A DNA stretch of 53,080 nt from CAZVON01 sp964628435 (GCA_964628435.1 CAZVON010000006.1:1-53080), one strand, 5' to 3'. Shown: positions 18,038-25,967, counted from the stretch's first letter. The notes: a model not told the origin generated them from the sequence alone. Numbers and translations: made by a program.

Positions 18038-18321
18038 TAACGTTGTATAGCAAGCGGTATAGGACTTCCTATAATGATTTGGCTCTGCGCATCAATAAAA
18101 CCAAGTTTTTCTGCTTGTGCAGAAATAGCCGTCAAAGAAGAAACTAACAATAACTTTTCTGACAAAACAATATTTTCTGTTTTATATTGTTTTATTTCTC
18201 TTTGTAAATTGCTCAGCGTAATACCAGCAGTTGAAAGCATATTGGAAACAATTACTTGCAATACCGAAAGCATCAAAATAATACCACTTAATACAATAAT
18301 AAATGAAATCGGTTTTTTCAT
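18037..18321 (-). CDS. FtsL-like septum protein
   Basis: The 94 residues consist of one membrane helix (about 5-27) followed by a predicted coiled coil (about 35-65: LQREIKQYKTENIVLSEKL) and a short tail (EKLGFIDAQSQI). This layout is that of FtsL/DivIC proteins, which bridge the membrane and the periplasmic part of the divisome. Sequence similarity in this family is always weak, so the call depends mostly on layout and on its site between rsmH (5 bases) and ftsI (1-base overlap), where ftsL lies in many bacteria. Confidence 0.8.
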   Translation of the reverse strand: MKKPISFIIVLSGIILMLSVLQVIVSNMLSTAGITLSNLQREIKQYKTENIVLSEKLLLVSSLTAISAQAEKLGFIDAQSQIIIGSPIPLAIQR

Positions 18322-18326
18322 ACTCT

Positions 18327-19208
18327 CTAATTTTTTTCAAAAACACGAAGCTTTGCGCTTCTGCTTCGTACATTTCTTGTTATTTCTTCCACACTCGGAA
18401 TGATTGGCTTTTTTGTTAAAATAGTTCCCAATCTGTTTCTTTCAAAGTCAACAAAAGACTGTTTAACGATCCGATCTTCTAATGAATGAAATGAGATAAT
18501 TAAAATTCTCCCTGTTGGTCGAAGTAGCCCGACTGCCTGTGATAATCCTTGTTTGATAGTATCTAGTTCGTCGTTCACTACAATCCGAAACGCTTGAAAC
18601 ACTCGTGTCGCTGGATCAATATCTCCATACTTTTTTGGTACTACCCGATGTATAATTTCGGTTAACTGTTTTGTTGTAGTAATAGGCTTTTGGGTACGGC
18701 TTTTAGTAATTTCTGCTGCAATACGCCAGCCGTTTTTCTCTTCTCCAAATCGTAAAAAAAGATCCGTTAATTCTTGTTTTGAAAGTGCATGTACTAAATC
18801 TTTGGCTGTTACCCCAAGATTCTTATCCATTCGCATGTCTAATGGACCTTCTTTATTAAAACTAAACCCTTTTTGTGCTGAATCTAATTGATAGCTAGAA
18901 ACACCAAGATCGAATAAGATACCACTCACGTTGGTAAATCCTTGTGAATTGGCAATTGATTTAATATCTCTAAAATTTCCGTGAGCCAGTCTCAATTTGA
19001 GATTTGAAACTTGAGATTTGAAATTTTCTTTAACAAAATCTATAGCATCTTGATCTATATCAAGTCCCAGTACCAGTCCACCTCTATTGAGGATTTCCCG
19101 ACTGTGTCCTCCACCTCCAATGGTAGCATCAATATATTTTTCTCCGGGTACGATGGGTAAATAGTTAATTACCTCTTGTAAAAGAACTGGTGTATGGAAA
19201 TTACTCAT
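18327..19208 (-). CDS. rsmH: 16S rRNA (cytosine1402-N4)-methyltransferase (RsmH/MraW)
   Basis: Methylates C1402 of 16S rRNA with S-adenosylmethionine. The open frame extends to 19256, but the family N-terminus (HTPVLLQEV) begins right after ATG 19208, giving 293 residues and an 8-base overlap with mraZ; I prefer this start. Seen: the SAM-binding ATIGGGGHS loop, LGLDID, ILFDLGVSSYQLD, GPLDMRMD, FRIVVNDEL and ISFHSLEDRIVK, all family signatures. An in-frame microrepeat (18997-19023) encodes KSQVSNLKL just before the AHGNF motif and seems an insertion into a surface loop. Cotranscribed with mraZ and ftsL. Confidence 0.95.
   Translation of the reverse strand: MSNFHTPVLLQEVINYLPIVPGEKYIDATIGGGGHSREILNRGGLVLGLDIDQDAIDFVKENFKSQVSNLKLRLAHGNFRDIKSIANSQGFTNVSGILFDLGVSSYQLDSAQKGFSFNKEGPLDMRMDKNLGVTAKDLVHALSKQELTDLFLRFGEEKNGWRIAAEITKSRTQKPITTTKQLTEIIHRVVPKKYGDIDPATRVFQAFRIVVNDELDTIKQGLSQAVGLLRPTGRILIISFHSLEDRIVKQSFVDFERNRLGTILTKKPIIPSVEEITRNVRSRSAKLRVFEKN
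18997..19023. repeat. Two-copy 13-base microrepeat inside rsmH
   Basis: TTGAGATTTGAAA occurs at 18997-19009 and again at 19011-19023 (period 14). It is preceded by CTCAA at 18991-18995, which makes a small palindrome with the first copy. On the coding strand this is a TTTCAAATCTCAA repeat. It is in frame and adds a few residues to RsmH. It is similar in style to the TTTCGAA repeat inside the GT4 gene at 39345-39405. Confidence 0.7.
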
Positions 19209-19635
19209 CTTGCCTGGACACAAGTTTTTGAGAAATTCTGTCGATATTATTTTCAAGGTTCTTATTATACTCTTCCCAATGCTCTTTCGCCCATATTTCT
19301 ACGTATCGTGAAAGTCCTAAGAATATAACTTCGTTTTTAATCTTTGCAAAGCTTCGTAAGTAGTCAGGTATAATAAACCTTCCTTTATTATCGAGCTCTG
19401 CAAATGATGCTTGGCCAAGCAAGAATCTTTGTGTTTCTCGGGTTTCTTGCTGGATAAATGGTTTTCCTTCTGTTCCTTCAAGAAGCGCCTTCCACCCTTC
19501 TTCTGAAACCACAATGAGCGAGTTTTCATACCCTTTGGTAATAATTAGCTTGTCGCCAAGAATTTCACGAAATCTTTTTGGAAACGCAACTCTATATTTA
19601 TCTCCAATTCTTCCTTCATATTGTCCAATAAGCAT
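19201..19635 (-). CDS. mraZ: Transcriptional regulator MraZ
   Basis: DNA-binding ring protein with two SpoVT/AbrB-like halves that controls the mra/dcw operon. The frame opens at a TTG (19641), but ATG 19635 fits the AGGAG at 19644-19648 (8-base spacer) and the family start MLIGQYEGRIGDKYR, so I begin there (144 residues). First half about 3-60 (DKYRVAFPKRFRE), second about 75-120 (LDNKGRFIIPDYLR), matching the repeated D-KGR-xxP motif of the family. The end overlaps rsmH. Four 10-bp-spaced boxes upstream suggest it regulates its own promoter. Confidence 0.96.
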   Translation of the reverse strand: MLIGQYEGRIGDKYRVAFPKRFREILGDKLIITKGYENSLIVVSEEGWKALLEGTEGKPFIQQETRETQRFLLGQASFAELDNKGRFIIPDYLRSFAKIKNEVIFLGLSRYVEIWAKEHWEEYNKNLENNIDRISQKLVSRQDE

Positions 19636-19643
19636 ATGCAAGT

Positions 19644-19648
19644 CTCCT
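19644..19648 (-). promoter_or_regulatory. mraZ ribosome binding site
   Basis: AGGAG on the minus strand, 8 bases before ATG 19635. It decides the start against the upstream TTG at 19641 and is one of the few clear Shine-Dalgarno sites in the window. Confidence 0.75.
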
Positions 19649-19682
19649 GCCAGCCATTTTTAGCATGCTTCCTTTCTTCGTT

Positions 19683-19719
19683 CCACTTTTTCCCACTTTG
19701 GACCACTTTATACCATTTT
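19683..19719 (-). promoter_or_regulatory. MraZ operator: four direct repeats, 10-bp period
   Basis: On the minus strand, AAAGTGG occurs at 19683-19689, 19693-19699 and 19703-19709, and AAAATGG at 19713-19719, with exactly 10 bp from copy to copy. Such helical-turn-spaced TGGG/AAAGTGG boxes upstream of mraZ are the known MraZ binding pattern in E. coli and mollicutes. The outermost box overlaps the predicted -10, the others cover the transcription start and leader, so bound MraZ would block RNA polymerase. Confidence 0.88.
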
Positions 19720-19743
19720 GAACAGTTTTCACGCCCATGTCAA
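19715..19743 (-). promoter_or_regulatory. mraZ operon promoter
   Basis: TTGACA (19738-19743) and CAAAAT (19715-19720) are separated by 17 bases on the minus strand. The -10 overlaps the fourth MraZ box. The predicted start of transcription near 19708 leaves a leader of about 70 bases with a Shine-Dalgarno, unlike most genes here. Confidence 0.7.
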
Positions 19744-19791
19744 GAGGGAAGATAGTAGATGCCAATGAATCAAAGGAGTAACTATTAAAAA

Positions 19792-20265
19792 CTATAACTC
19801 GAGAGTGTCTTTTACTTGATATACTTTCCCGTTATTTTTGGTAATTTTAAGAATAAGGTCAACCGATTTAACTCCTTCATCGTATTTGCATTTGCCAGAC
19901 GAGCACGTCCCAAGATCTATAGTACCTGAGCGAATTTCCGAAGCTCCTGGCTTGGGAGACACATTGCCTATGGCGCCTCGAGGAATATCTCCCTTGGCTA
20001 AATACATAATTTCGTATTCAACTGAGTCAATTTCGCTAATTTTTGTAAGTACAAAAGTAACTGCTTTCTCATCTGCCCGAGCGGTAAATTCAAGACCAAT
20101 ATCTTCAGGGTTTAAGGTTAGCACCTCTTCTTCCGAAGCAATAACTGGTTCTGTTTCAACTGGTTTTGGAGACGTTGTGTTGGCAAAAAAGTAGTAATAT
20201 GCTCCTCCACTAATCGCAAGAAGTATTATTACAACCACTATAATAAGCATTTTATTATTTACCAT
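19792..20265 (-). CDS. Small membrane-anchored protein, function unknown
   Basis: Not recognised. The 157 residues have an N-terminal membrane helix (about 6-28, without a lipobox Cys), an acidic Pro-rich linker (29-50), and a compact beta-rich-looking domain (about 52-157) with CSSGKC, two Cys that could form a small disulfide loop outside the cytoplasm. It is transcribed from its own promoter between purF and mraZ. The start ATG 20265 follows the -10 by 6 bases. The topology suggests an exported C-terminal domain. Confidence 0.75.
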   Translation of the reverse strand: MVNNKMLIIVVVIILLAISGGAYYYFFANTTSPKPVETEPVIASEEEVLTLNPEDIGLEFTARADEKAVTFVLTKISEIDSVEYEIMYLAKGDIPRGAIGNVSPKPGASEIRSGTIDLGTCSSGKCKYDEGVKSVDLILKITKNNGKVYQVKDTLEL

Positions 20266-20271
20266 ATATAC

Positions 20272-20299
20272 ATTTTAACAAGATAGTAGTGCTTGTCAA
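20272..20299 (-). promoter_or_regulatory. Promoter of the 157-residue anchored protein
   Basis: TTGACA (20294-20299) and TAAAAT (20272-20277) with a 16-base spacer on the minus strand. The -10 ends 6 bases before ATG 20265, so transcription should start at the A of the ATG or very close to it. Confidence 0.7.
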
Positions 20300-20306
20300 C
20301 TCCTAC

Positions 20307-21842
20307 TTACACAGCTGCATAGATGAGCCCTGAAATAACAGGCTTTGCCTCGCCTTGCTTTTTAAGAATTTCCAAAGGATGTATGCCTCCCATACATCTC
20401 GTACACGCACTCTCACGATCCCCAAGTGCCCATTCATAGGATGATTTTACACTTTCCGTGCTTAAGTAATACACGCCGTCAGCTCCTATACGAGAAGCAA
20501 TTTCTGAAGAAGATAACTGCTCGTATTCTCCATCTGCTTTGCGATATAATGCAATAAGAGTATCTTTTCGAATGTAGTATCCCATATCGCAATCTTTTGT
20601 AAATTTGGGAAGCGTTACTGCAAAATGCACTTCATGTGCTCCGGCATCGCGAACTAACTGAATTATTCCTTTTACTCCTCGCAAAGGATCTCCTCCCGCA
20701 GTTTTTCCTCGGATTAACGAATCATCGATAAGCAGTACTTTTTTCCCGTAAATTCTTTCTGTGTGGGCAATTTTATACTTACCACTAATCACTGTATTAA
20801 TTTCGTTTTCGTTCTTGCCGATAAAACCTCTGGTGTCTGTAGTTAACTCTATAATAGGAGTAAGCTTCTTACCCAATTCTTGTACGTATCCCTCTGCCAT
20901 AGGAATACCCGAGTAAGGTACTCCCGCATAAATATCCATCTCAAGCGGATGCTCTCTGGCGAGCCTTTGGCCTAAATGAACCCGAAATTCCCGAAAAGTT
21001 AGCTTGGGTGTCATAAGAGAATCTGCTCGAGCACCGTATTGATCATGAAGCGCACAGCGGAATTTTTTTTGTGGAGAAAATAATTGAGTGGTAATAACTC
21101 CCATCTCTGTTGCTTGCACTAATTGTCCGGCTCTTACCGGTTTCCAGATAATATCGTTTCTCTTATATACTCTTGTTTCTGAAGCAAGTAGTATTAACTC
21201 TTGTGTCTCACCCACCCACAAAGGCCAGGTTTCGCTGGGACAGACCAAACCATAAATCTCTCCCGTATCGGTGAGTATAGTTAATGCGTATGCAAGGTGA
21301 ACATTCTTTAAGGCATTTTTTATTCTTGTTGGCCAATCTAAACCTTCAGATGAAACAATTGCTCTTGCTATATCATACGTATCAAAATCTGGTTCTTTTG
21401 AAAGTTGAGAAGGAATTTTTTCTTTGAGTTTTTTTCTTTCTGATTCTGGAAGGTTTCCATTATATGCAATTGCAACAACTCTTCCCTGCCAGCTCACTAT
21501 TACAGGCTGAGCTCCATCAACGCTATCTTTGTAAGAGTTACCACTGGTACCATATCGATTGTGACCAATTCCCCGATCGCTTAATAGATGAAAAGCAGAA
21601 AAATCAAAATATTGAGGAAAAACTTCTTTTACCCTTCCCAGATTTTTGTATACTTGAATTTTTTGGGAACGCATGCCAAATACCGCAATACCCGCAGCAT
21701 CTCTTCCTCTATGTTGAAGCTCATGTTGCATGCTAACAATAAAAGGGGAGACTATTTTTTTCTTTTTACTATAAATTGCCGTGATTCCGCACGCTTCTTG
21801 AGGAATTCCAACAGTATCAGCACAAAAGGATGTATTGATCAC
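20307..21842 (-). CDS. purF: Amidophosphoribosyltransferase (PurF)
   Basis: First step of de novo purine synthesis: PRPP plus glutamine to phosphoribosylamine. Cys18 (ACGITAIY) would be exposed by removal of a 17-residue propeptide. Other marks: the amidotransferase loops QHRGRDAAGIAV and IGHNRYGTSG, and the PRPP-binding loop LLIDDSLIRGKTAGG. Four cysteines at the places used for a 4Fe-4S cluster in the Bacillus-type enzyme are present (in FRCALHD, KDCDMGYY and CTRC). The GTG start at 21842 follows a hairpin and U-tract directly, with no room for a normal ribosome binding site. No other purine gene is in the window, so its role, whole pathway or scavenging, cannot be judged here. Confidence 0.93.
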   Translation of the reverse strand: MINTSFCADTVGIPQEACGITAIYSKKKKIVSPFIVSMQHELQHRGRDAAGIAVFGMRSQKIQVYKNLGRVKEVFPQYFDFSAFHLLSDRGIGHNRYGTSGNSYKDSVDGAQPVIVSWQGRVVAIAYNGNLPESERKKLKEKIPSQLSKEPDFDTYDIARAIVSSEGLDWPTRIKNALKNVHLAYALTILTDTGEIYGLVCPSETWPLWVGETQELILLASETRVYKRNDIIWKPVRAGQLVQATEMGVITTQLFSPQKKFRCALHDQYGARADSLMTPKLTFREFRVHLGQRLAREHPLEMDIYAGVPYSGIPMAEGYVQELGKKLTPIIELTTDTRGFIGKNENEINTVISGKYKIAHTERIYGKKVLLIDDSLIRGKTAGGDPLRGVKGIIQLVRDAGAHEVHFAVTLPKFTKDCDMGYYIRKDTLIALYRKADGEYEQLSSSEIASRIGADGVYYLSTESVKSSYEWALGDRESACTRCMGGIHPLEILKKQGEAKPVISGLIYAAV

Positions 21843-21848
21843 TGTGAC

Positions 21849-21887
21849 AAAAATAAAAAAATCTACTTCTCAACTATTGAGGTAGAT
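21849..21887 (-). terminator. Hairpin with U-tract between glyQS and purF (terminator or attenuator)
   Basis: On the minus strand an ATCTAC/GTAGAT plus CTCAA/TTGAG stem (21861-21887, loop of 3, a two-base bulge) is followed by seven T, an A and five T. This is the form of an intrinsic terminator. It lies downstream of glyQS but also downstream of the purF promoter, at the very 5' end of the predicted purF mRNA. Confidence 0.65.
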
Positions 21888-21895
21888 ACACTTTA

Positions 21896-21923
21896 ATTGT
21901 ATAAAGTACATATCGTTTGTCAA
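21896..21923 (-). promoter_or_regulatory. purF promoter
   Basis: TTGACA (21918-21923) and TACAAT (21896-21901) with a 16-base spacer on the minus strand. The start of transcription is expected near 21889, directly before the hairpin at 21861-21887. Confidence 0.65.
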
Positions 21924-21951
21924 GAGAACAAAATAAAACAACTGACTGGTT

Positions 21952-23310
21952 TTATCTCAATTTATCAAGAAAGTATGATTCAAGCTTTTGTATGGGAAGT
22001 CGTTCTTGCTTCGTAGTATCTCTATCTCTAATAGTAACGGTATTATCTTGTAAGGACGTGAAATCTACCGTAACGCAAAAGGGTGTGCCAATTTCGTCTT
22101 GAGCAAAATACCGCTTTCCAATATTTCCCCGATCATCCCAAACAACCATTACATTTTTTTGAAGCTTTTCATAAATACCTCTTGCTTTTGAAACCAGTTC
22201 TTTTTTATTCGCAAGTAACGGAAATACGGCTGCTTTATATGGTGCTAATTTTGGGTGAAGTTTTAATACTACTCGTTTATCCTCTTGGTGATATGCATCA
22301 ATCAAAAAGAATAATGCGCTGCGGTCAACTCCACCAGATGTTTCAATAACCCATGGAGTATATTCTTCACCACTTTCATCTTTGTACGACAATTTATGAC
22401 TGGATAAATCCCAGTTTCCCCGGTGATGAATTCCTTCAAACTCACTCCACCCAAACGGCGCATGATACTCGACATCTTCAGCAAATTTTGCGTAGTGGGC
22501 ACGTTCATTGTCTTCGTGTTTTCTAAATCTCAAATTATCTTTATTCAGCCCTAACGACACATACCATTTTATTCTTTCTTCCTTCCAATAATTAAACCAC
22601 TTATCCCCTTCTTCATCTGTATTTCTAATAAAGAATTCAAGTTCCATTTGTTCAAATTCTCTCGAGCGGTAGGTGAAGTTTCCTGGAGTTATTTCATTTC
22701 GAAAAGCCTTTCCAATTTGAGCGATACCAAATGGAATTTTTACCCGGGTTGAATCAACAACATTTTGAAAATTCACGAATACCCCCTGCGTGATTTCTCC
22801 TCGCAAGTATATGTCATGCTTATCCACCACTCCAAGTTGTGCGGTTACTAATAGATTGAATCTCCGTGGATCAATAATCTTTTCTGAACCTACATCTTTC
22901 AGTTGAACATGTACAATTTGTAATTTATGACCTCCAGTTGGACAATTAATCTCATCATATGCGTAACCAGATATCCCTTCTTTTTCAAACGTTCTAAAAC
23001 CAAGCTTATCTGGCCTAAACCTTTTATGACATACTTCACATTCAATCAGGGGATCGGTAAATGCCTCCACGTGTCCTGATGCAACCCATGTCCGCGGATT
23101 CATCATAATTGCTGCATCTAATCCCACCACATCGTCTCTTAGTTGAACCATTGTTTTCCACCACTGCTTTTTAATGTTGCTTTTAAGAAGTACTCCTAAT
23201 GGTCCATAATCCCACGTTCCAGTGAGTCCTCCATAAATTTCTGAACCAGGATAGATAAAACCTCTTCTCTTACAAAGAGCTACGATTTTTTCCATTGCAT
23301 TTTCAACCAT
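21952..23310 (-). CDS. glyQS: Glycyl-tRNA synthetase, dimeric class II type
   Basis: Charges tRNA-Gly. The 452 residues match the single-chain alpha2 enzyme. Seen: FIYPGSEIYGGLTGTWDYGPLG (18-39), FRNEITPGNF in motif 2, EFEQMELEFF, and a C-terminal anticodon-binding part (about 345-452) with GNIGKRYFAQDEIGTPFCVTVD. Between lies an insert with a CxxC pair (ECEVCHKRF) and one more Cys in NCPTGG. ATG 23310 follows TATAAT by 6 bases. A possible second ATG at codon 6 (MEKIVALCK) would break this spacing. Downstream is the purF promoter. Confidence 0.96.
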   Translation of the reverse strand: MVENAMEKIVALCKRRGFIYPGSEIYGGLTGTWDYGPLGVLLKSNIKKQWWKTMVQLRDDVVGLDAAIMMNPRTWVASGHVEAFTDPLIECEVCHKRFRPDKLGFRTFEKEGISGYAYDEINCPTGGHKLQIVHVQLKDVGSEKIIDPRRFNLLVTAQLGVVDKHDIYLRGEITQGVFVNFQNVVDSTRVKIPFGIAQIGKAFRNEITPGNFTYRSREFEQMELEFFIRNTDEEGDKWFNYWKEERIKWYVSLGLNKDNLRFRKHEDNERAHYAKFAEDVEYHAPFGWSEFEGIHHRGNWDLSSHKLSYKDESGEEYTPWVIETSGGVDRSALFFLIDAYHQEDKRVVLKLHPKLAPYKAAVFPLLANKKELVSKARGIYEKLQKNVMVVWDDRGNIGKRYFAQDEIGTPFCVTVDFTSLQDNTVTIRDRDTTKQERLPIQKLESYFLDKLR

Positions 23311-23316
23311 AATAGT

Positions 23317-23322
23317 ATTATA
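23317..23322 (-). promoter_or_regulatory. -10 element of glyQS
   Basis: A perfect TATAAT ends 6 bases before ATG 23310 on the minus strand; there is no convincing -35. It points to a leaderless mRNA and supports the first ATG as start. Confidence 0.5.
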
Positions 23323-23326
23323 TCAG

Positions 23327-23345
23327 AAAAGAATGGAATTCTTTT
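23327..23345. terminator. AT-rich palindrome after recO
   Basis: AAAAGAAT and ATTCTTTT form an 8-bp perfect stem with a 3-base loop, 2 bases after the recO stop. On the minus strand the 3' arm ends in TTTT. It could be a weak terminator for recO; it also overlaps the place of a glyQS -35. Confidence 0.3.
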
Positions 23346-23347
23346 TA

Positions 23348-23893
23348 TTAGGGAGTAAAATACCGAAAGATTTGTCTACTCTTGAGTTTTTTCTCTAAAA
23401 TTTGCTCGATAAAAACAGTTGAGTTAAATTGTTCTGTGAATTGAGAAGCAGTGTAGAATCCCAACAACGACAATAAAGACAACTCAAACTCTTTACATAT
23501 GCGTATTACTTCATCCTCGCATCCTAGCTTATAAAATGTATCTTTTAATAAGTCATATAGTGATTGGTGTTCTTGGTTTTCTGGACATAAACTATCAATT
23601 AACTCACATATATGATACGCAAACCCTAGTTTTTTTAAATTTTCTTTAATATCAGAAAAATCTTCGATCATTTCAACTTCCGTCAGAATTGGATAGCCTC
23701 TTCCTTTATATAAGTTAAGCAATGCAATGTTTAGTGGCTCTATATGTGAAGATCTTCTACTGGTAATCTTACGCACCCCTGTTGCTTTAATGTGAATTTT
23801 TCCCTCTTGTTTAGTAAAAATTGTGAGAATTCGATCTGTTTCTCCACTATTGCGTCTTTTAAGAATAATTCCTTCTGTTTTATACGTGCGCAT
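23348..23893 (-). CDS. recO: Recombination mediator RecO, short form
   Basis: RecO anneals DNA and loads RecA together with RecR. The N-terminal OB-fold is clear (MRTYKTEGIILKRRNSGETDRILTIFT, then HIKATGVRK and RGYPILTEVE). The 181 residues are about 60 fewer than usual: the C-terminal part has no CxxC zinc site and stops after a helical segment. A TATAAT lies 12 bases before the ATG (23906-23911), leaving a leader of about 5 bases. Shortened RecO proteins of this kind fit a reduced genome. No recR or recA is in the window. Confidence 0.9.
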   Translation of the reverse strand: MRTYKTEGIILKRRNSGETDRILTIFTKQEGKIHIKATGVRKITSRRSSHIEPLNIALLNLYKGRGYPILTEVEMIEDFSDIKENLKKLGFAYHICELIDSLCPENQEHQSLYDLLKDTFYKLGCEDEVIRICKEFELSLLSLLGFYTASQFTEQFNSTVFIEQILEKKLKSRQIFRYFTP

Positions 23894-23947
23894 AGAGATA
23901 GATGTATTATACTAGAAACACAAATAAAATAGGTAAGAATATATTAT

Positions 23948-25930
23948 TTATAAATGAAGCCTTAACTCTTTATCAACGATCAGTGGAAATTTCTCAACTT
24001 GTTTATTGTTTATTTTTACAACGTATTCATTCTCATAGGTCCCTGGCTGTTTTTGAATAAGCAAGGGCAACGGAGAATTTTTAGCTAACTTAAACGGCAA
24101 ACGATATTTAAGAGTATAGGTGGCACTTCCTAAAGGTCTAACGGTAAGAAATCCATCAAATACTGTTTTTCCTAATTCCTCGTAGGAAGTAACTTTTACT
24201 TCGGACCCTTGACTGCTAATAAGTTCACTCCCTTTGGGAACATATACTCGTATCCAGTCACGAAGCGTTGCGTTTAAACACACATTTCCTCTTTCCAAAT
24301 TGCAATCCGATGGAGGAAACGGATTTTTATAGTTGAGAGTAATTGTCTTTACAAGACTTCCATCGCTCTGAACTTCTATATTCTGCGTTACTGACTCTCG
24401 AACAAATAGATTTGATTTTGCTCCACCTAAATTTGCTTGATTAATATGTAGGTAGTCTCCATCAAATGACTTAATTTTTCCTGCGGCATTGAGTGCTTCT
24501 ACTCCTGCTTGAGCATTTTTATCGTATACATACACTAAGATATGTTTTTGTCCTGTTTGATTGATCATTTCTTGCATGAGTGGTCCCCAATATAATTTAG
24601 GAGATGATTTAAGAGCTTTTTGCATAATTGCATATAAAAGAATTCCCAAAATATCTTTACGCTGTGCTTGAACTGATTCAAGTGATGTAACCCTTAAATC
24701 TAGGCTTTTTGGTTTGCTGATTAAATGTTCTAGTTGCCAGATAACCTGTGGACAATCACATTCTTTCTCTTTTTGAGTGGTAAATTTAATTCCGCCAGCA
24801 ACGATTTCATCATCAAGTATTTTGATTGTATGAACGAGAACGTTTGTATCTAAGGCAATAATCCCATCTATATTCACAGACCCACTGGCACTTTCATACA
24901 TAGAGGCAAATGTGTTCATTGACTCGATGTAATCAGGAGACAGATTGGAATCTCGCAGGTTAAAAGTTTTTACTTCGGGAAGATACTTTACAATAGGAGC
25001 AGGAGCAGGCCGTGTTTTTCGTAAAGACTTATCCAGCGTATAAATATCATCTGATCTGTCTATATGAATTATTCCCTTATCTACCCGAAACACAGCATAT
25101 GCGGTAATAAAACCGCCAGTTGGGCGCAGCTCGCTGTCGTTTTGAAAAATAACAAGATATTTCTTTTCTTTCGACTCACCCAAAAGTGATGGAAGAACTT
25201 TTATAAGAGGTCTTGCTTCATCAACAAATCCAACTCCCTCATCCGCTAGCTTTTGCGCTTGAATAAGTTGACTTCGGATTTTCTGTCCACCCAAAAAAGG
25301 AGGATAATGATTTGGACTCACTTGGTCAATTTCCTCTTGTGCCAGTTTTGCATATTTTGTAAGGTCGTCAATCCGAGGAGTAATTTTCCCCATAGTTGCA
25401 ACAGCAAGCCGAATTCTGTCCTCGGCAGATCCCATCACAAAACTTCCTTGGCCTTTAAGCCCCAACACATCGGCATAGGGTTTTACTGATTCAACTAAAA
25501 TTGTTGCTGCATCTAAACCATGAAAGCCAGCTTTTATTAAGTGATCGGCGTCATTGTAATACCAGCTTGCTATTGGAACGTAGCGTAAAAATGATATTGC
25601 CGAAAGACTCTTTTGCGTCTCCTCAAGATCTTTTTTCGTTTTTACAAGTTCTGTACTTGCAAGTTCTATATTTTGTTTTTTGATAGCATCCCATGTAAGC
25701 CGTGCTTGTGTATTCGTTTTTTGTGCTGAGGAATAAATATTTTTAAGAGGAGCAAAAAGAAGAAAAGAACAAGCTGCAAAAATAATAACAATAATCCCAA
25801 CTGGAAGAAGTACCTTTTTTCGATTTACTTTCAACTTTCTTTTTCCCCTTTCCATAAGCGGTTGCGATATTGTATCATGTTTTTTTTCTGGATGAACAGA
25901 AGCTAAATCTATTTTTGTAAATTCATGCAT
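23948..25930 (-). CDS. DUF4012 membrane-anchored protein
   Basis: DUF4012 proteins are common next to glycan genes in Patescibacteria and Actinobacteria; their function is unknown. The frame opens at 25948, but ATG 25930 (MHEFTKID) sits 7 bases after a -10 element, so I prefer it (660 residues). Layout: cytoplasmic basic N-terminus, one membrane helix (about 40-62), a helical region to about 225, then the DUF4012 core with NDSELRPTGGFITAYAVF. The C-terminal part looks beta-rich and extracellular, with Cys pairs (ECDCPQ, SDCNLERGNVCLN). It heads the glycan locus, 25 bases after the end of the phosphoglycosyl transferase gene. Confidence 0.88.
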   Translation of the reverse strand: MHEFTKIDLASVHPEKKHDTISQPLMERGKRKLKVNRKKVLLPVGIIVIIFAACSFLLFAPLKNIYSSAQKTNTQARLTWDAIKKQNIELASTELVKTKKDLEETQKSLSAISFLRYVPIASWYYNDADHLIKAGFHGLDAATILVESVKPYADVLGLKGQGSFVMGSAEDRIRLAVATMGKITPRIDDLTKYAKLAQEEIDQVSPNHYPPFLGGQKIRSQLIQAQKLADEGVGFVDEARPLIKVLPSLLGESKEKKYLVIFQNDSELRPTGGFITAYAVFRVDKGIIHIDRSDDIYTLDKSLRKTRPAPAPIVKYLPEVKTFNLRDSNLSPDYIESMNTFASMYESASGSVNIDGIIALDTNVLVHTIKILDDEIVAGGIKFTTQKEKECDCPQVIWQLEHLISKPKSLDLRVTSLESVQAQRKDILGILLYAIMQKALKSSPKLYWGPLMQEMINQTGQKHILVYVYDKNAQAGVEALNAAGKIKSFDGDYLHINQANLGGAKSNLFVRESVTQNIEVQSDGSLVKTITLNYKNPFPPSDCNLERGNVCLNATLRDWIRVYVPKGSELISSQGSEVKVTSYEELGKTVFDGFLTVRPLGSATYTLKYRLPFKLAKNSPLPLLIQKQPGTYENEYVVKINNKQVEKFPLIVDKELRLHL

Positions 25931-25937
25931 ATCTTTG

Positions 25938-25967
25938 ATAATAATCAAAAAACATACTGTATGTCAA
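25938..25967 (-). promoter_or_regulatory. Promoter of the DUF4012 gene
   Basis: TTGACA (25962-25967) and TATTAT (25938-25943) on the minus strand with an 18-base spacer. The -10 ends 7 bases before ATG 25930, which supports that start over the upstream ATG at 25948, and implies a leaderless mRNA. Confidence 0.65.

Noticed and set aside
19209..19256. Longer RsmH start at 19256
   Set aside because: The family N-terminus starts right after ATG 19208, and the extension overlaps the mraZ end without any family similarity.
25931..25948. Longer DUF4012 start at 25948
   Set aside because: It would place the start codon within the -10/spacer of the TTGACA-TATTAT promoter; ATG 25930 fits the leaderless spacing.
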